This document shows positions 16,740 to 25,071 of a stretch of DNA of 42,891 nt, one piece after another. Each line of letters begins with the position of its first letter. Position 1 is the stretch's first letter. Position numbers and translations under genes: made by a program. The DNA comes from DATFLK01 sp035267815. Its GTDB lineage: Bacteria > Pseudomonadota > Zetaproteobacteria > Mariprofundales > Mariprofundaceae. Below the pieces are notes generated by a model, which saw only the letters and a program-made list of their open reading frames with translations, did no database searches and had not been told where the DNA came from. The DNA is taken from NCBI GenBank assembly GCA_035267815.1, contig DATFLK010000092.1, positions 1-42,891 of the forward strand, in the 5' to 3' direction.

Positions 16740-17429
16740 ATGCAGGTGACCGTACTCCTTCTCGCTGCCGGAAGCGGCCGCCGATTCGGCTCGGCCATCC
16801 CCAAACAGTATACGACGGTTGAGGGGCATCCTCTGCTGTTCTACGGGCTTAGAAGTCTGGCGAAGGAGCCGAGAATCAGCACGGTCCAGCCGGTCACCGC
16901 AGCGGATGATTCGATGTTCCAGCGTTGTGTGCAGGGGGCGAGCTTTCCCTTCCGCATATTGCCGCCCGTGCCCGGTGGTGAGACCCGGGCGGACTCCATG
17001 TCCCGCGGTCTTCGGGCCCTGTCGGATGATGTCGAATGGGTGGCGGTTCAGGATGCGGCGAGGCCCATGCCGTCCGATCAGCTTCTCCGGCAGGTGCTGG
17101 ATGATGCGCTGGAGTATGGTGCCGCCGTTCCCGGCGTGCCGGTCAACGACACCATCAAGGAGATCGATGCGCACGGAAGAGTGATCAGGACGTTGCAGCG
17201 TGATGTGTTGCGTGCGATCCAAACGCCTCAGGTGGCGCGCAGGAGCTGGTTTGTTCAGGCGATCGATAGGTTGCAGGATGATCTGCAGGCCTATACGGAT
17301 GACGCCTCATTGCTCGAGGCGGCCGGGTTTCCGGTATTCGTCAGCCGGGGGGAGTGGTCCAATCGGAAGATCACCACGCCCGAGGACATGGCGTGGTTGC
17401 GTCAGCAGATCAGGGAGGGCAGGGCATGA
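16740..17429 (+). CDS. ispD: IspD, 2-C-methyl-D-erythritol 4-phosphate cytidylyltransferase
   Basis: Third step of the MEP isoprenoid pathway (MEP + CTP to CDP-ME). The start was set at ATG 16740 so that the product begins M-Q-V-T-V-L-L-L-A-A-G-S-G-R-R-F-G, the nucleotide-binding loop at the protein N-terminus as in the family; the 45 residues possible upstream have no family counterpart. Other marks are P-K-Q-Y, Q-D-A-A-R-P and the T-P-Q region near residue 160. The 229 residues are normal. The stop overlaps the ispF start. Confidence 0.95.
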   Translation: MQVTVLLLAAGSGRRFGSAIPKQYTTVEGHPLLFYGLRSLAKEPRISTVQPVTAADDSMFQRCVQGASFPFRILPPVPGGETRADSMSRGLRALSDDVEWVAVQDAARPMPSDQLLRQVLDDALEYGAAVPGVPVNDTIKEIDAHGRVIRTLQRDVLRAIQTPQVARRSWFVQAIDRLQDDLQAYTDDASLLEAAGFPVFVSRGEWSNRKITTPEDMAWLRQQIREGRA

Positions 17430-17908
17430 GAATGCGGGTCGGTCAGGGATTTGACGTGCATGCCTTCGAACAGGGGCGGAAACTGATGCTTGGCGGGGTG
17501 CATGTGCCCCATGCCTACGGTCTTGCAGGCCATTCGGATGCGGATGTGCTGATCCATGCGGTGTGCGATGCCCTGCTGGGCGGAGCGGGGCTCGGCGATA
17601 TCGGCAGACATTTTCCCGACACCGACATGCGCTACAAGGATGCGGATAGCCTGGCGCTACTGCGGGAGGTGGGAGCGCTCTGTTCCGGGCAGGGGTGGCG
17701 TGTCGGCAATGTGGATGTGACCGTGATGGCCGAAGCGCCGAAACTGGCCGCTCATATTGAAGCCATGTGTCTCAGGCTTTCGGAGGCACTCGAGATCGAG
17801 GCGGATCAGGTGAACATCAAGGCCACGACGACCGAGAAGCTGAGCTTCGTCGGTCGCCAGGAAGGTATCGCGGCCATGGCCGTGGCACTTCTGGTCGGGG
17901 ATGAATAG
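17426..17908 (+). CDS. ispF: IspF, 2-C-methyl-D-erythritol 2,4-cyclodiphosphate synthase
   Basis: The MEP-pathway cyclase. ATG at 17426 overlaps the ispD stop (ATGA) and yields 160 residues, the family norm; the longer open frame upstream is inside ispD. Zinc ligands Asp10, His12 and His44 are visible (G-F-D-V-H, D-V-L-I-H). The G-H-S-D-A-D-V loop precedes them, and T-T-T-E-K-L-S-F near the end is the CDP-binding segment. Confidence 0.97.
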   Translation: MRMRVGQGFDVHAFEQGRKLMLGGVHVPHAYGLAGHSDADVLIHAVCDALLGGAGLGDIGRHFPDTDMRYKDADSLALLREVGALCSGQGWRVGNVDVTVMAEAPKLAAHIEAMCLRLSEALEIEADQVNIKATTTEKLSFVGRQEGIAAMAVALLVGDE

Positions 17909-18344
17909 GCCGACGATGTCGGATATCGAATACCGGCTCGGCGACTTCTACACTGCTTGCGACGGGCAGCATCGGGAGTTCTTTTCCGCCGTCCTGCACG
18001 AATGGCGGGAGGCCGGTCTTCCGTGGTCCTGCCGGGATGGAAAGGTTATGTTGTACCTGCGTTCTTCAGGCCGCGATCTTGATCTCTTCTTTCTGGATGG
18101 AGGTGGCGGTTCGACGCTTGCCTCTCTGACATGCGACCTTGCGCCGGTGCGGGTCAGACTCGGCGATGCCGAGGCCGACAGGGTACTAAAACGGATGCAG
18201 GAGGTTCGGGGGCTGGATTGCCGTTTTTCGTCCGATACCTGCACGATTTTTGAGCCCGCCAATGCATCGGGTTCCAGTAAACATGCCCTGATCTCGGTGG
18301 TACGTCGCCTGGCCGCACACCTTCCGGGCGTGCTGACCCCCTGA
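17901..18344 (+). CDS. Hypothetical protein downstream of ispF
   Basis: A 147-residue soluble protein with no signal peptide or membrane segment and no family I recognise. The first ATG overlaps the ispF stop by 8 bases; ATG at 17916 is an alternative start. Two Asp/Gly-rich stretches (D-L-D-L-F-F-L-D-G-G-G-G near 59-70) and three scattered Cys are the only marked features. Codon use and overlap indicate a real gene co-transcribed with ispDF. It converges with the zinc-ribbon gene, whose stop lies 24 bases on. Confidence 0.7.
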   Translation: MNRPTMSDIEYRLGDFYTACDGQHREFFSAVLHEWREAGLPWSCRDGKVMLYLRSSGRDLDLFFLDGGGGSTLASLTCDLAPVRVRLGDAEADRVLKRMQEVRGLDCRFSSDTCTIFEPANASGSSKHALISVVRRLAAHLPGVLTP

Positions 18345-18367
18345 GCGTTAGCCTGCCCGTTCTTTCG

Positions 18368-19312
18368 CTAGTTCGTGGCGACCGGGGTCAGTGAAAAGTC
18401 ACCCACGCCGTCGGGCAGCGTCTCCAGCACCAGTTCGAATACACGTTCGCCTTTTGCCTGTACGGGGGTCTGGTTCACCGGTGGCGAAATATAGGGCGAG
18501 CGGTGAATGGTGATCGGCATCGGCAACTGCGTGATCGGCATGACGCGCGTATCGAGGACCACGGATGGTGCATCCTTCGCATAGAGCCGGATGCGGATAG
18601 AAGGCGCGGGTAGTGCACACTGCAGCGTGTTTTTGACCTTGCCCTTGATCACCAGAATATGCGAGTTGTCGGGCCGGGTGACCCATTTGGCGTGCACACT
18701 TCCCTGTTCGACGCTCCAGTCCGTGTCCCGTACCGGAATGGGCAGGCCGACACTGATCAGGGTGCTGCGCAACCATATGCTGTTCATCCAAGCATCGTGC
18801 GTGAACCATAGTCCTGCGCTGGCGAGTATCAGCAGGATGCCAAACAGCCAGGGCCAGATGTTGACCGAGATTCGCCGCGGCGGCGCGATGCGTTTCTGTT
18901 TTCCAGAAGGTGCTTCGGACGGAGCGACTTCCGGTTCAGAGTCTGTCTCAGGCGTGATCTCCTCCTCGGGTGTGATCTCCTCCTCGGGTGTGATCTCCTC
19001 CTCGGGTGTGATCTCCTCCTCGGGTGTGATCTCCTCCTCGGGTGTGATCTCCTCCTCGGGTCCCGATGGGGTAGCAGCGGTCATATCCTCTTCGTAAGGT
19101 CGTTCGTCGATCGCTTCAGGTTGCCGGGATTCGGATGTATGGCCTTGGTCCGGGGCAGTGGTTTCCGTAGATGGTGTTGTCACCGCTTCGGCGCCTTCGG
19201 GCGGCTCTCCGAAACCGAATTCGGTGTTGCAGCGGTGGCAGACAAAGATGGTATCCGGTTCGGCACCGTCGATCTGATATGCAGCCTGACAGTGGGGACA
19301 TACAATACGCAT
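18368..19312 (-). CDS. Zinc-ribbon, single-pass membrane protein with EEITPE repeats (DUF3426-like)
   Basis: The start was placed at ATG 19312, giving 314 residues that begin directly with an MJ0042-type zinc ribbon (Cys5, Cys8, Cys25, Cys28). An acidic low-complexity linker follows, with six identical E-E-I-T-P-E hexapeptides (about 87-122), then a basic segment, one membrane helix (about 151-170), and a C-terminal beta-rich domain resembling DUF3426. Such proteins are widespread in proteobacteria, with the ribbon in the cytoplasm and the C-terminal domain outside; their role is not known to me. Divergent from ftsE. Confidence 0.82.
   Translation of the reverse strand: MRIVCPHCQAAYQIDGAEPDTIFVCHRCNTEFGFGEPPEGAEAVTTPSTETTAPDQGHTSESRQPEAIDERPYEEDMTAATPSGPEEEITPEEEITPEEEITPEEEITPEEEITPEEEITPETDSEPEVAPSEAPSGKQKRIAPPRRISVNIWPWLFGILLILASAGLWFTHDAWMNSIWLRSTLISVGLPIPVRDTDWSVEQGSVHAKWVTRPDNSHILVIKGKVKNTLQCALPAPSIRIRLYAKDAPSVVLDTRVMPITQLPMPITIHRSPYISPPVNQTPVQAKGERVFELVLETLPDGVGDFSLTPVATN
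18951..19058 (-). repeat. Six perfect 18-bp tandem repeats within the zinc-ribbon gene
   Basis: The unit ggTgtgatctcctcctcg (first copy with C at the third base) occurs six times end to end and encodes EEITPE on the minus strand. Because the unit is a multiple of three, copy changes keep the frame. The near-absence of silent differences points to recent expansion or ongoing homogenisation. Confidence 0.97.
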
Positions 19313-19421
19313 GGGCAGTATGGTGACCGCTCTTTGCTGGTTTGTCATGCCGTTTACGACACATATTTGTTCGGTGCCAGTAAAGCTGACATTTCCGCTC
19401 TATCTGGCTACTGTTCGATGC

Positions 19422-20150
19422 ATGATTGAAGCGCGTCAGCTGATGCTCCGTTACCCCTCCGGGAAAACGGCCCTCTCCGGAATCACGCTCCAGATCGAGA
19501 AGGGGAGTTTTGTCTATCTGACCGGGGAGAGTGGTGCCGGTAAGTCCTCGCTCCTCAAAACGCTGTACGGTGCCTTGCGGCCGACATCCGGCCAGTTGAA
19601 TGTGCAAAGCCTCGATATGCGCGAGGCGCGTGAGGGACAGGTGCGGACACTGCGCCAGAATATCGGTGTCATTTTTCAGGATCACAAGCTGCTGTTTGCG
19701 CGTACCGTGTTCGAGAACGTGGCGCTGCCATTGAGGGTGCAGGGGTGGAAGCCGGACCGGCTGGTGCCGCGTGTCCGCAAGGTGCTCGAGTTCGTCGGAC
19801 TGGAGGACCGGCTCTGGTCCTATCCGGAGGCGCTCTCCGGTGGTGAACAGCAGCGTGTGGCGATCGCGCGGGCCATGAGCTCGAGACCGCCCCTGCTGCT
19901 TGCCGACGAACCGACCGGGAATCTCGATATCGAGACGGCGCATCGCATCATGGATTATCTGGTGGAACTGAATCGTCATGGTACAACGGTGATCATGGCG
20001 ACCCATGATCTGCAGCTGATGGAGGCCTTTCCGGGACAGCTGATTCGCCTGCATGCGGGCAGCCTGATGTCGGAGAACGTCTCTTTCGACGAGGCGATTG
20101 TCGGTGATACGCCGGAAGGGTCCGGTATCGATACGGGGGCGCTGCTGTGA
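19422..20150 (+). CDS. ftsE: FtsE, ATP-binding subunit of the FtsEX division complex
   Basis: An ABC ATPase that, with FtsX, controls peptidoglycan hydrolases at the division septum. The start was set at ATG 19422 (M-I-E-A-R-Q-L), giving 242 residues; the longer frame has no family match. Walker A G-E-S-G-A-G-K-S (35-42), a Q-loop at F-Q-D-H-K-L-L, the signature L-S-G-G-E-Q-Q-R, Walker B L-L-L-A-D-E-P-T-G-N-L-D and the switch His in A-T-H-D are all present. The stop overlaps the ftsX GTG start. Confidence 0.96.
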   Translation: MIEARQLMLRYPSGKTALSGITLQIEKGSFVYLTGESGAGKSSLLKTLYGALRPTSGQLNVQSLDMREAREGQVRTLRQNIGVIFQDHKLLFARTVFENVALPLRVQGWKPDRLVPRVRKVLEFVGLEDRLWSYPEALSGGEQQRVAIARAMSSRPPLLLADEPTGNLDIETAHRIMDYLVELNRHGTTVIMATHDLQLMEAFPGQLIRLHAGSLMSENVSFDEAIVGDTPEGSGIDTGALL

Positions 20151-21037
20151 GTTCTGATGTGAATACGCCGCCGGAGCAGCTCAAGCCGAGGCTTCCGGGC
20201 GGCTTCTCGTTGCCGCCCTTCGGGATCCATCAGGTTCTGGCACTGGTAATCGTCTGTGTCTCCTTGTGGGCGGTCGGCCTGTTGTGGCTGGGGATGCAGG
20301 CCGCCTCGCAGTGGACCGGAAGCTGGCAGCAGGATATTCGCCTGCATGTCTACCTCTCGTCGACAAAAAAGGATCGCCTCAAGGCCCTCGCCAAGGATCT
20401 GAAAACCCTGCCGGATGTCCGGGATGTGCGTATCGTGCCCCGCAGCGAAACCCGGCAGTGGCTCCATGGCTGGCTGGGCAGTACGGGCGTCGACGAAAGC
20501 GAACTGATGAACAGCCTTCCCTATAGTGTCGAGGTGATGCCGCGATCGAATGCCGGCCACTTTCTGTTTCGCGACATGCGTGACATGGCTCGTCGCTACG
20601 GTGCCAATGTGAATAAGCAGGAGCTGTTTCTGGTGCGGGCACATCGCTGGCTCAGCGGTATACGCAAACTGGCCTGGTTTGCCACGGCTGTGCTGGCCCT
20701 GGCTATGGCGATTATCATCTCCAATACCCTGCGCATGACCCTTCTGGCACGGGCGGATGAGGTGCAGCTGATGCGGTTGCTGGGCGCGCGTGAATGGTTC
20801 GTGCGGATGCCGTTCCTGCTGGAAGGGATGCTGCTGGGGGCGGGGGCAGGATTGTTCTCGTGGATTCTGCTGTGGCCGCTGGTCTTCGGTGCATCGGACT
20901 GGCTTTCAGCACTGCATGTCGATCTGCATGTCTTCTATCTACTGCCTCCCCTAGTGTTCTGCGGTGCAGTGGTCGGGTGTCTGGGGGCGTGGATTGCCAC
21001 CGCTCGCCTGGCGGTGCCCGATGTCAAGGGCGCTTGA
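20147..21037 (+). CDS. ftsX: FtsX, membrane subunit of the FtsEX division complex
   Basis: An integral membrane partner of FtsE. GTG at 20147 overlaps the ftsE stop. The 296 residues have a first membrane helix near 25-47, a large extracytoplasmic loop (about 50-180) that in studied FtsX contacts hydrolase activators, and three further helices near 185-205, 230-255 and 265-285. The conserved region before the third helix reads V-Q-L-M-R-L-L-G-A-R-E-W-F-V-R. The end is followed by the rpoH control region. Confidence 0.95.
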   Translation: MSSDVNTPPEQLKPRLPGGFSLPPFGIHQVLALVIVCVSLWAVGLLWLGMQAASQWTGSWQQDIRLHVYLSSTKKDRLKALAKDLKTLPDVRDVRIVPRSETRQWLHGWLGSTGVDESELMNSLPYSVEVMPRSNAGHFLFRDMRDMARRYGANVNKQELFLVRAHRWLSGIRKLAWFATAVLALAMAIIISNTLRMTLLARADEVQLMRLLGAREWFVRMPFLLEGMLLGAGAGLFSWILLWPLVFGASDWLSALHVDLHVFYLLPPLVFCGAVVGCLGAWIATARLAVPDVKGA

Positions 21038-21046
21038 CACGATCGC

Positions 21047-21075
21047 TTGCTTGTCTAAGTTTGGCACTCTATATT
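21047..21075 (+). promoter_or_regulatory. Promoter of rpoH
   Basis: TTGCTT (21047-21052) and TATATT (21070-21075) with a 17-base spacer. The -10 box lies inside the spacer of the CIRCE operator, so repressor binding would block it. A TTGACA at 21034-21039 is also present but has no matching -10 box at a proper distance. Confidence 0.6.
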
Positions 21076-21087
21076 TAAGAGTGCTAA
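21061..21087 (+). promoter_or_regulatory. CIRCE operator (HrcA binding site) upstream of rpoH
   Basis: TTGGCACTC, nine bases, GAGTGCTAA. This matches the CIRCE consensus TTAGCACTC-N9-GAGTGCTAA at 17 of 18 arm positions, with the exact 9-base spacing. It lies 24 bases before the rpoH start codon and covers the -10 box and the likely transcription start. CIRCE is the site for the HrcA repressor, usually at groE and dnaK. No hrcA gene is in this window. Confidence 0.9.
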
Positions 21088-21110
21088 TGAGCTGATAAGG
21101 AGGTCGTACG

Positions 21111-21926
21111 TTGTCGATTGCCGCTTTGGAAATGTCCAGCCTGTCGCTGTTTTATCAGGAGATGCGCGCCTTTCCCCGCTTGAAACGGGAAGAGGAGTAT
21201 CGTCTTGCCAGGCAGTGGCACGACCATGGCGATCGTGAGGCGGCGAAGCGGCTGGTCTGCAGCAACCTCCGTGTGGTTGCCGGGATTGCACGTCAGTACA
21301 GGCATTACGGTCTGCCGGAGATGGATCTGATTCAGGAGGGAACCATCGGGCTGATGCACGCGGTCAAACGCTTCGATCCGGAGCGCGGCTTTCGGCTTGC
21401 GACCTATGCATCCTGGTGGATCCGGGCCTCGATTCAGGATTTCATCCTGCGTTCCTGGAGCATCGTCAAGCTTGGTACCAATAAGTTGCAGCGCAAGGTG
21501 TTCGCCGGCCTCAAGCAGGCCAAGAACAGCATTGCCGCCCTAGAGGGCAGGCAGGCCGATGAGGTGGGTGCCGAGTACGGATTGACCGGAATCGAATACC
21601 AGCAGGCGGCCACGGCATTTCTGCAGCGCGACGTATCGCTAGATGCGGGCGAGGATGCCCGGGCACTGGTGGAGACACTGCCGTCTCCGGAGGCTTCGCC
21701 GGAAGAGATCGTGGTGGAGTCCAACTGGCAGGATCATCGCAGCCGTGCACTGCAGCAGGCGATGGCCTCGTTGCCGGAACGCGATCGCCACATAGTCGAG
21801 CAGCGCCATCTGACCGATACACCGTCTACACTCAAGGAGCTTGCCGTACAGCTGGGCATTTCCATCGAACGGGTGCGCCAGCTGGAGTCCCGGGCGATGA
21901 AACGATTGCGCGAGGCCATGGTTTAA
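21111..21926 (+). CDS. rpoH: RpoH, heat-shock sigma factor (sigma-32)
   Basis: Directs RNA polymerase to heat-shock promoters. The start is TTG at 21111, supported by a near-perfect AAGGAGGT six bases upstream. The 271 residues contain region 2 (D-L-I-Q-E-G-T-I-G-L near 72-81, T-Y-A-S-W-W-I-R-A-S-I near 98-108) and an RpoH box Q-R-K-V-F-A-G-L-K (127-135), which separates RpoH from other group 3 factors. The C-terminal region 4 helix-turn-helix reads L-A-V-Q-L-G-I-S-I-E-R-V-R-Q-L-E. The ftsE-ftsX-rpoH order is the same as in enterobacteria. Confidence 0.95.
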   Translation: MSIAALEMSSLSLFYQEMRAFPRLKREEEYRLARQWHDHGDREAAKRLVCSNLRVVAGIARQYRHYGLPEMDLIQEGTIGLMHAVKRFDPERGFRLATYASWWIRASIQDFILRSWSIVKLGTNKLQRKVFAGLKQAKNSIAALEGRQADEVGAEYGLTGIEYQQAATAFLQRDVSLDAGEDARALVETLPSPEASPEEIVVESNWQDHRSRALQQAMASLPERDRHIVEQRHLTDTPSTLKELAVQLGISIERVRQLESRAMKRLREAMV

Positions 21927-21948
21927 CGCATCTCTTCGGATTGTTTGG

Positions 21949-21976
21949 AGAGGGAGACGAATCGGCTCCCTCTTTT
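21949..21976 (+). terminator. Terminator between rpoH and leuS
   Basis: An 8-bp stem AGAGGGAG/CTCCCTCT (21949-21956 with 21966-21973) with a 9-base loop, running into TTTT. It separates the rpoH transcript from the leuS operon. Confidence 0.7.
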
Positions 21977-22045
21977 CATTATGGCCCATAACCCGCATCA
22001 TCCGCCTTCCAAGCTGGATCAGTTCGACGAGGAGAGGTGTATCGG

Positions 22046-24535
22046 GTGACACAGGAACTGCCGCCGCGGTTCGACGCGCAGGAAATCGAGAAAAAATGGC
22101 AGGAGGTCTGGGAGCGGGAGCAGATTGACCGGGCATCTGACGATCCAGCCGATGGCAGGCCGCGCTACTACTGCCTAGCGATGTTTCCCTATCCCTCCGG
22201 CAATCTGCATATGGGCCATGTACGCAACTACTGCCTAGGCGATGCGGTGGCGCGTTACAAGCGCATGCAGGGTTTCAACGTGTTACATCCCATGGGATGG
22301 GATGCCTTCGGGCTGCCGGCTGAGAACGCGGCAATCAAGAATCAGTTGCCGCCGGCCGAGTGGACCTACGGCAACATTGATCAGATGCGCGTGCAGCTGA
22401 AACGGCTCGGCCTCTCCTACGACTGGTCGCGCGAGATCGCCACCTGCCGTCCCGAATACTATCGCTGGGAGCAGTGGCTCTTCACCAAACTGATGGAGAA
22501 GGGACTCGCTTATCAGGCCGAGGCGGAGGTCAACTGGTGCGGGCCGTGCCACACCGTGCTGGCCAACGAACAGGTGGTCGACGGCGTATGCTGGCGCTGC
22601 GATACGCCGGTCGAGCGCAAGAGTCTGAAACAGTGGTTTATCCGCATCACCGATTATGCCGAGGAGCTGCTCAACGATCTCGATGCACTCAAGGGTTGGC
22701 CGGAGAAGGTGGTCGGCATGCAGCGCAACTGGATTGGCCGCTCCACCGGTGCCGAGGTCTTTTTTCCAATCGAGGGCGACACTGAGGGGAACAATCCGAC
22801 GCTCGATATCTTCACCACCCGCCCCGATACGCTGATGGGCGTAACCTATATGGCGGTGGCCGCAGGCCATCCGCTGGCACAAAAGGCTGCCGAAAATCAC
22901 CCCGAGCTGGCTGCTTTCATCGAGGAGTGCGCGCACGTCTCCACCAAGGAGGCGGACATGGCGACCATGGAGAAGAAGGGCATGCCGCTCGGCATCAACG
23001 CCATCCATCCGATTACCGGCGAGAAGGTGCCGGTCTGGGTCGCCAACTTCGTGCTGATGGGCTACGGCACTGGGGCGGTCATGAGCGTGCCGGCACACGA
23101 TGAGCGTGACCACGAGTTCGCCAGGAAATATGGTCTTCCGATCAAACAGGTGATTGCTCCGAAAGAGGGTGAGGCCGATGTCGACACGGCGGCTTTCACC
23201 GAGCCTGGGGTATTGGTCAACTCGGGCGATTTCGATGGCTTGGCCTCCGAGGACGCCAAGCAGGCAGTCACCAGAGCGCTTTCGGGTGCCGGGAAAGGTG
23301 AGAAGCGGATACAGTACCGCTTGCGTGACTGGCTGGTCTCCCGCCAGCGCTACTGGGGTGCACCAATACCGGTGATCCACTGCGACGATTGCGGCGCCGT
23401 GCCGGTACCGGAGGATCAGCTACCGGTGGTGTTGCCCGAGGATCTGCAGCCGACCGGGGGCGCCAGCCCACTGGCGACGCACGAATCGTTCGTCCATGCC
23501 GATTGCCCTAAGTGTGGCAAGCAGGCCAGGCGCGAGACCGACACCTTCGATACCTTCATGGAATCCTCGTGGTATATGGCGCGCTATACCAGTCCGCGTA
23601 ACGATGAGACGATGCTCCACCGGGAGCCGGTAAAGCGCTGGATGCCGGTGGACCAGTATATCGGCGGTGTGGAGCACGCCGTGCTGCATCTGCTCTATGC
23701 CCGCTTCTACCACAAGCTGATGCGCGATGAAGGCCTCTTCACGGATGAAGAGGGGGGCAGCGAACCGTTCACCAACCTGCTGACGCAGGGCATGGTGCTC
23801 AAGGACGGTGCCAAGATGAGCAAGTCCAAGGGCAACACGGTCGATCCGAATGAGATTATCGCCACCTACGGCGCCGATACGGCACGCCTGTTTACGCTCT
23901 TTGCCGCACCGCCCGACAAGGATCTGGAGTGGCACGAGGCCGGTGTCGAGGGCGCGCACCGTTTTCTGCATCGCGTCTGGCGATTGCTCGGCAAGGTCGT
24001 GGCAGCTGTTCCGGAAGGCGGGGGCGATGACGCTGCCGTGATCGATCTTCGGCGTACCATCCATACGACGATCCAGCGGGTGACGCACGCCTTTGATCAC
24101 GGCTTCGCCTTCAATGTGGCGATCGCCGCGTTGATGGAGCTGAGCAATGCCCTTCAGGCGTTCGCCCCGGCAAGTCCAAAGGGTGTCGAGGCGCTCCGAG
24201 AGGGGATGCAGGCGCTGATCGCCATGCTGGTGCCGTTCGTGCCGCATTTTGCCAGCGAGTGCCACGAGAAAATGGTGCTCAAGGGGCTTGCGGTGACCGC
24301 CGCATGGCCGCAGGTGGATGAGTCGGCGCTGGTATCGGACGAGGTGGAACTGGTGGTGCAGGTGAACGGTAAGAAGCGTGGCAGTATCTCCGTACCGGCC
24401 GATGCCGATCAGGATGCCGCGCTGGCACAGGCCCGAAACAGCGGGTCAATCGCCCGCTGGCTGGAGGATGTGGAGGTGGTCAAGGTGATTCTGGTACCGG
24501 GGCGTCTGCTGAATCTGGTGGTGAGGCCGCAATGA
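22046..24535 (+). CDS. leuS: Leucyl-tRNA synthetase
   Basis: A class I aminoacyl-tRNA synthetase that charges tRNA-Leu and edits mischarged products. GTG at 22046 was preferred over GTG at 22037 because the GGAGAGG ribosome site ends right at the latter. The 829 residues carry H-M-G-H (in P-S-G-N-L-H-M-G-H-V-R-N-Y), an inserted editing domain (about 220-415, with T-T-R-P-D-T and the G-T-G-A-V-M-S-V-P region), zinc-type Cys pairs around the Zn-1 insert, K-M-S-K-S-K-G-N, and a C-terminal anticodon-binding domain. Confidence 0.97.
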   Translation: MTQELPPRFDAQEIEKKWQEVWEREQIDRASDDPADGRPRYYCLAMFPYPSGNLHMGHVRNYCLGDAVARYKRMQGFNVLHPMGWDAFGLPAENAAIKNQLPPAEWTYGNIDQMRVQLKRLGLSYDWSREIATCRPEYYRWEQWLFTKLMEKGLAYQAEAEVNWCGPCHTVLANEQVVDGVCWRCDTPVERKSLKQWFIRITDYAEELLNDLDALKGWPEKVVGMQRNWIGRSTGAEVFFPIEGDTEGNNPTLDIFTTRPDTLMGVTYMAVAAGHPLAQKAAENHPELAAFIEECAHVSTKEADMATMEKKGMPLGINAIHPITGEKVPVWVANFVLMGYGTGAVMSVPAHDERDHEFARKYGLPIKQVIAPKEGEADVDTAAFTEPGVLVNSGDFDGLASEDAKQAVTRALSGAGKGEKRIQYRLRDWLVSRQRYWGAPIPVIHCDDCGAVPVPEDQLPVVLPEDLQPTGGASPLATHESFVHADCPKCGKQARRETDTFDTFMESSWYMARYTSPRNDETMLHREPVKRWMPVDQYIGGVEHAVLHLLYARFYHKLMRDEGLFTDEEGGSEPFTNLLTQGMVLKDGAKMSKSKGNTVDPNEIIATYGADTARLFTLFAAPPDKDLEWHEAGVEGAHRFLHRVWRLLGKVVAAVPEGGGDDAAVIDLRRTIHTTIQRVTHAFDHGFAFNVAIAALMELSNALQAFAPASPKGVEALREGMQALIAMLVPFVPHFASECHEKMVLKGLAVTAAWPQVDESALVSDEVELVVQVNGKKRGSISVPADADQDAALAQARNSGSIARWLEDVEVVKVILVPGRLLNLVVRPQ

Positions 24536-25053
24536 ATACGCTGAGTGGATCGCTTCGGCTGTTTCCGTTTGCCGTGTGGTTCTGCACGCTGCTGGTGTTG
24601 AGCGGCTGCGGCTATCATCTGGCGGGCCAGGGTCGTGGCATGATGCCTGCCGACGTCAAGACCATTTTCGTATCGGGCAGTGGCGATGCCGCCAAGCAGA
24701 CGGTGCCGCTGATGCGCAATTATGTACGCGATCATGCGGATGGTTACACGGTGACCAAGGAGCAGGATCTGGCAGATGCCGAACTTCATATCGGCGACAT
24801 GACGGAGAGTTTCACCCCGTCCGCTTTCGACACACAGGGTGTGGTCACGACCTATACCTTGACGCTTTCCGGTTCATTGAGTCTGCTCAAGGGGGGGGAA
24901 TCCATCTGGTCGAGCGGAAGTATCCGGCAGACAGGCACCGTCTATGCGGTGGGCGGACCGGCCGGCATCGAGTCCAACCGCGCACGCATGCGCGAAGACC
25001 TGCAGCGTCAATGGGTGCAGGAGGCCTGGGTCAGGCTTGCATCCGGATTCTAG
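24532..25053 (+). CDS. lptE: LptE, LPS-assembly lipoprotein
   Basis: An outer-membrane lipoprotein that plugs the LptD barrel for LPS export. ATG overlaps the leuS stop (ATGA). The signal peptide ends in a lipobox L-S-G-C with lipidated Cys26, followed by G-Y-H-L, the usual start of mature LptE. The 173 residues and the leuS-lptE-holA order are typical of proteobacteria. The mature sequence is otherwise weakly conserved, as is normal for this family. Confidence 0.88.
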   Translation: MNTLSGSLRLFPFAVWFCTLLVLSGCGYHLAGQGRGMMPADVKTIFVSGSGDAAKQTVPLMRNYVRDHADGYTVTKEQDLADAELHIGDMTESFTPSAFDTQGVVTTYTLTLSGSLSLLKGGESIWSSGSIRQTGTVYAVGGPAGIESNRARMREDLQRQWVQEAWVRLASGF

Positions 25054-25071
25054 CGTCGTGTCTGTTGTGGT

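Noticed and set aside
18951..19058. Tandem repeats considered as a CRISPR array
   Set aside because: The units are 18 bp, directly adjacent without spacers, and encode EEITPE in frame.
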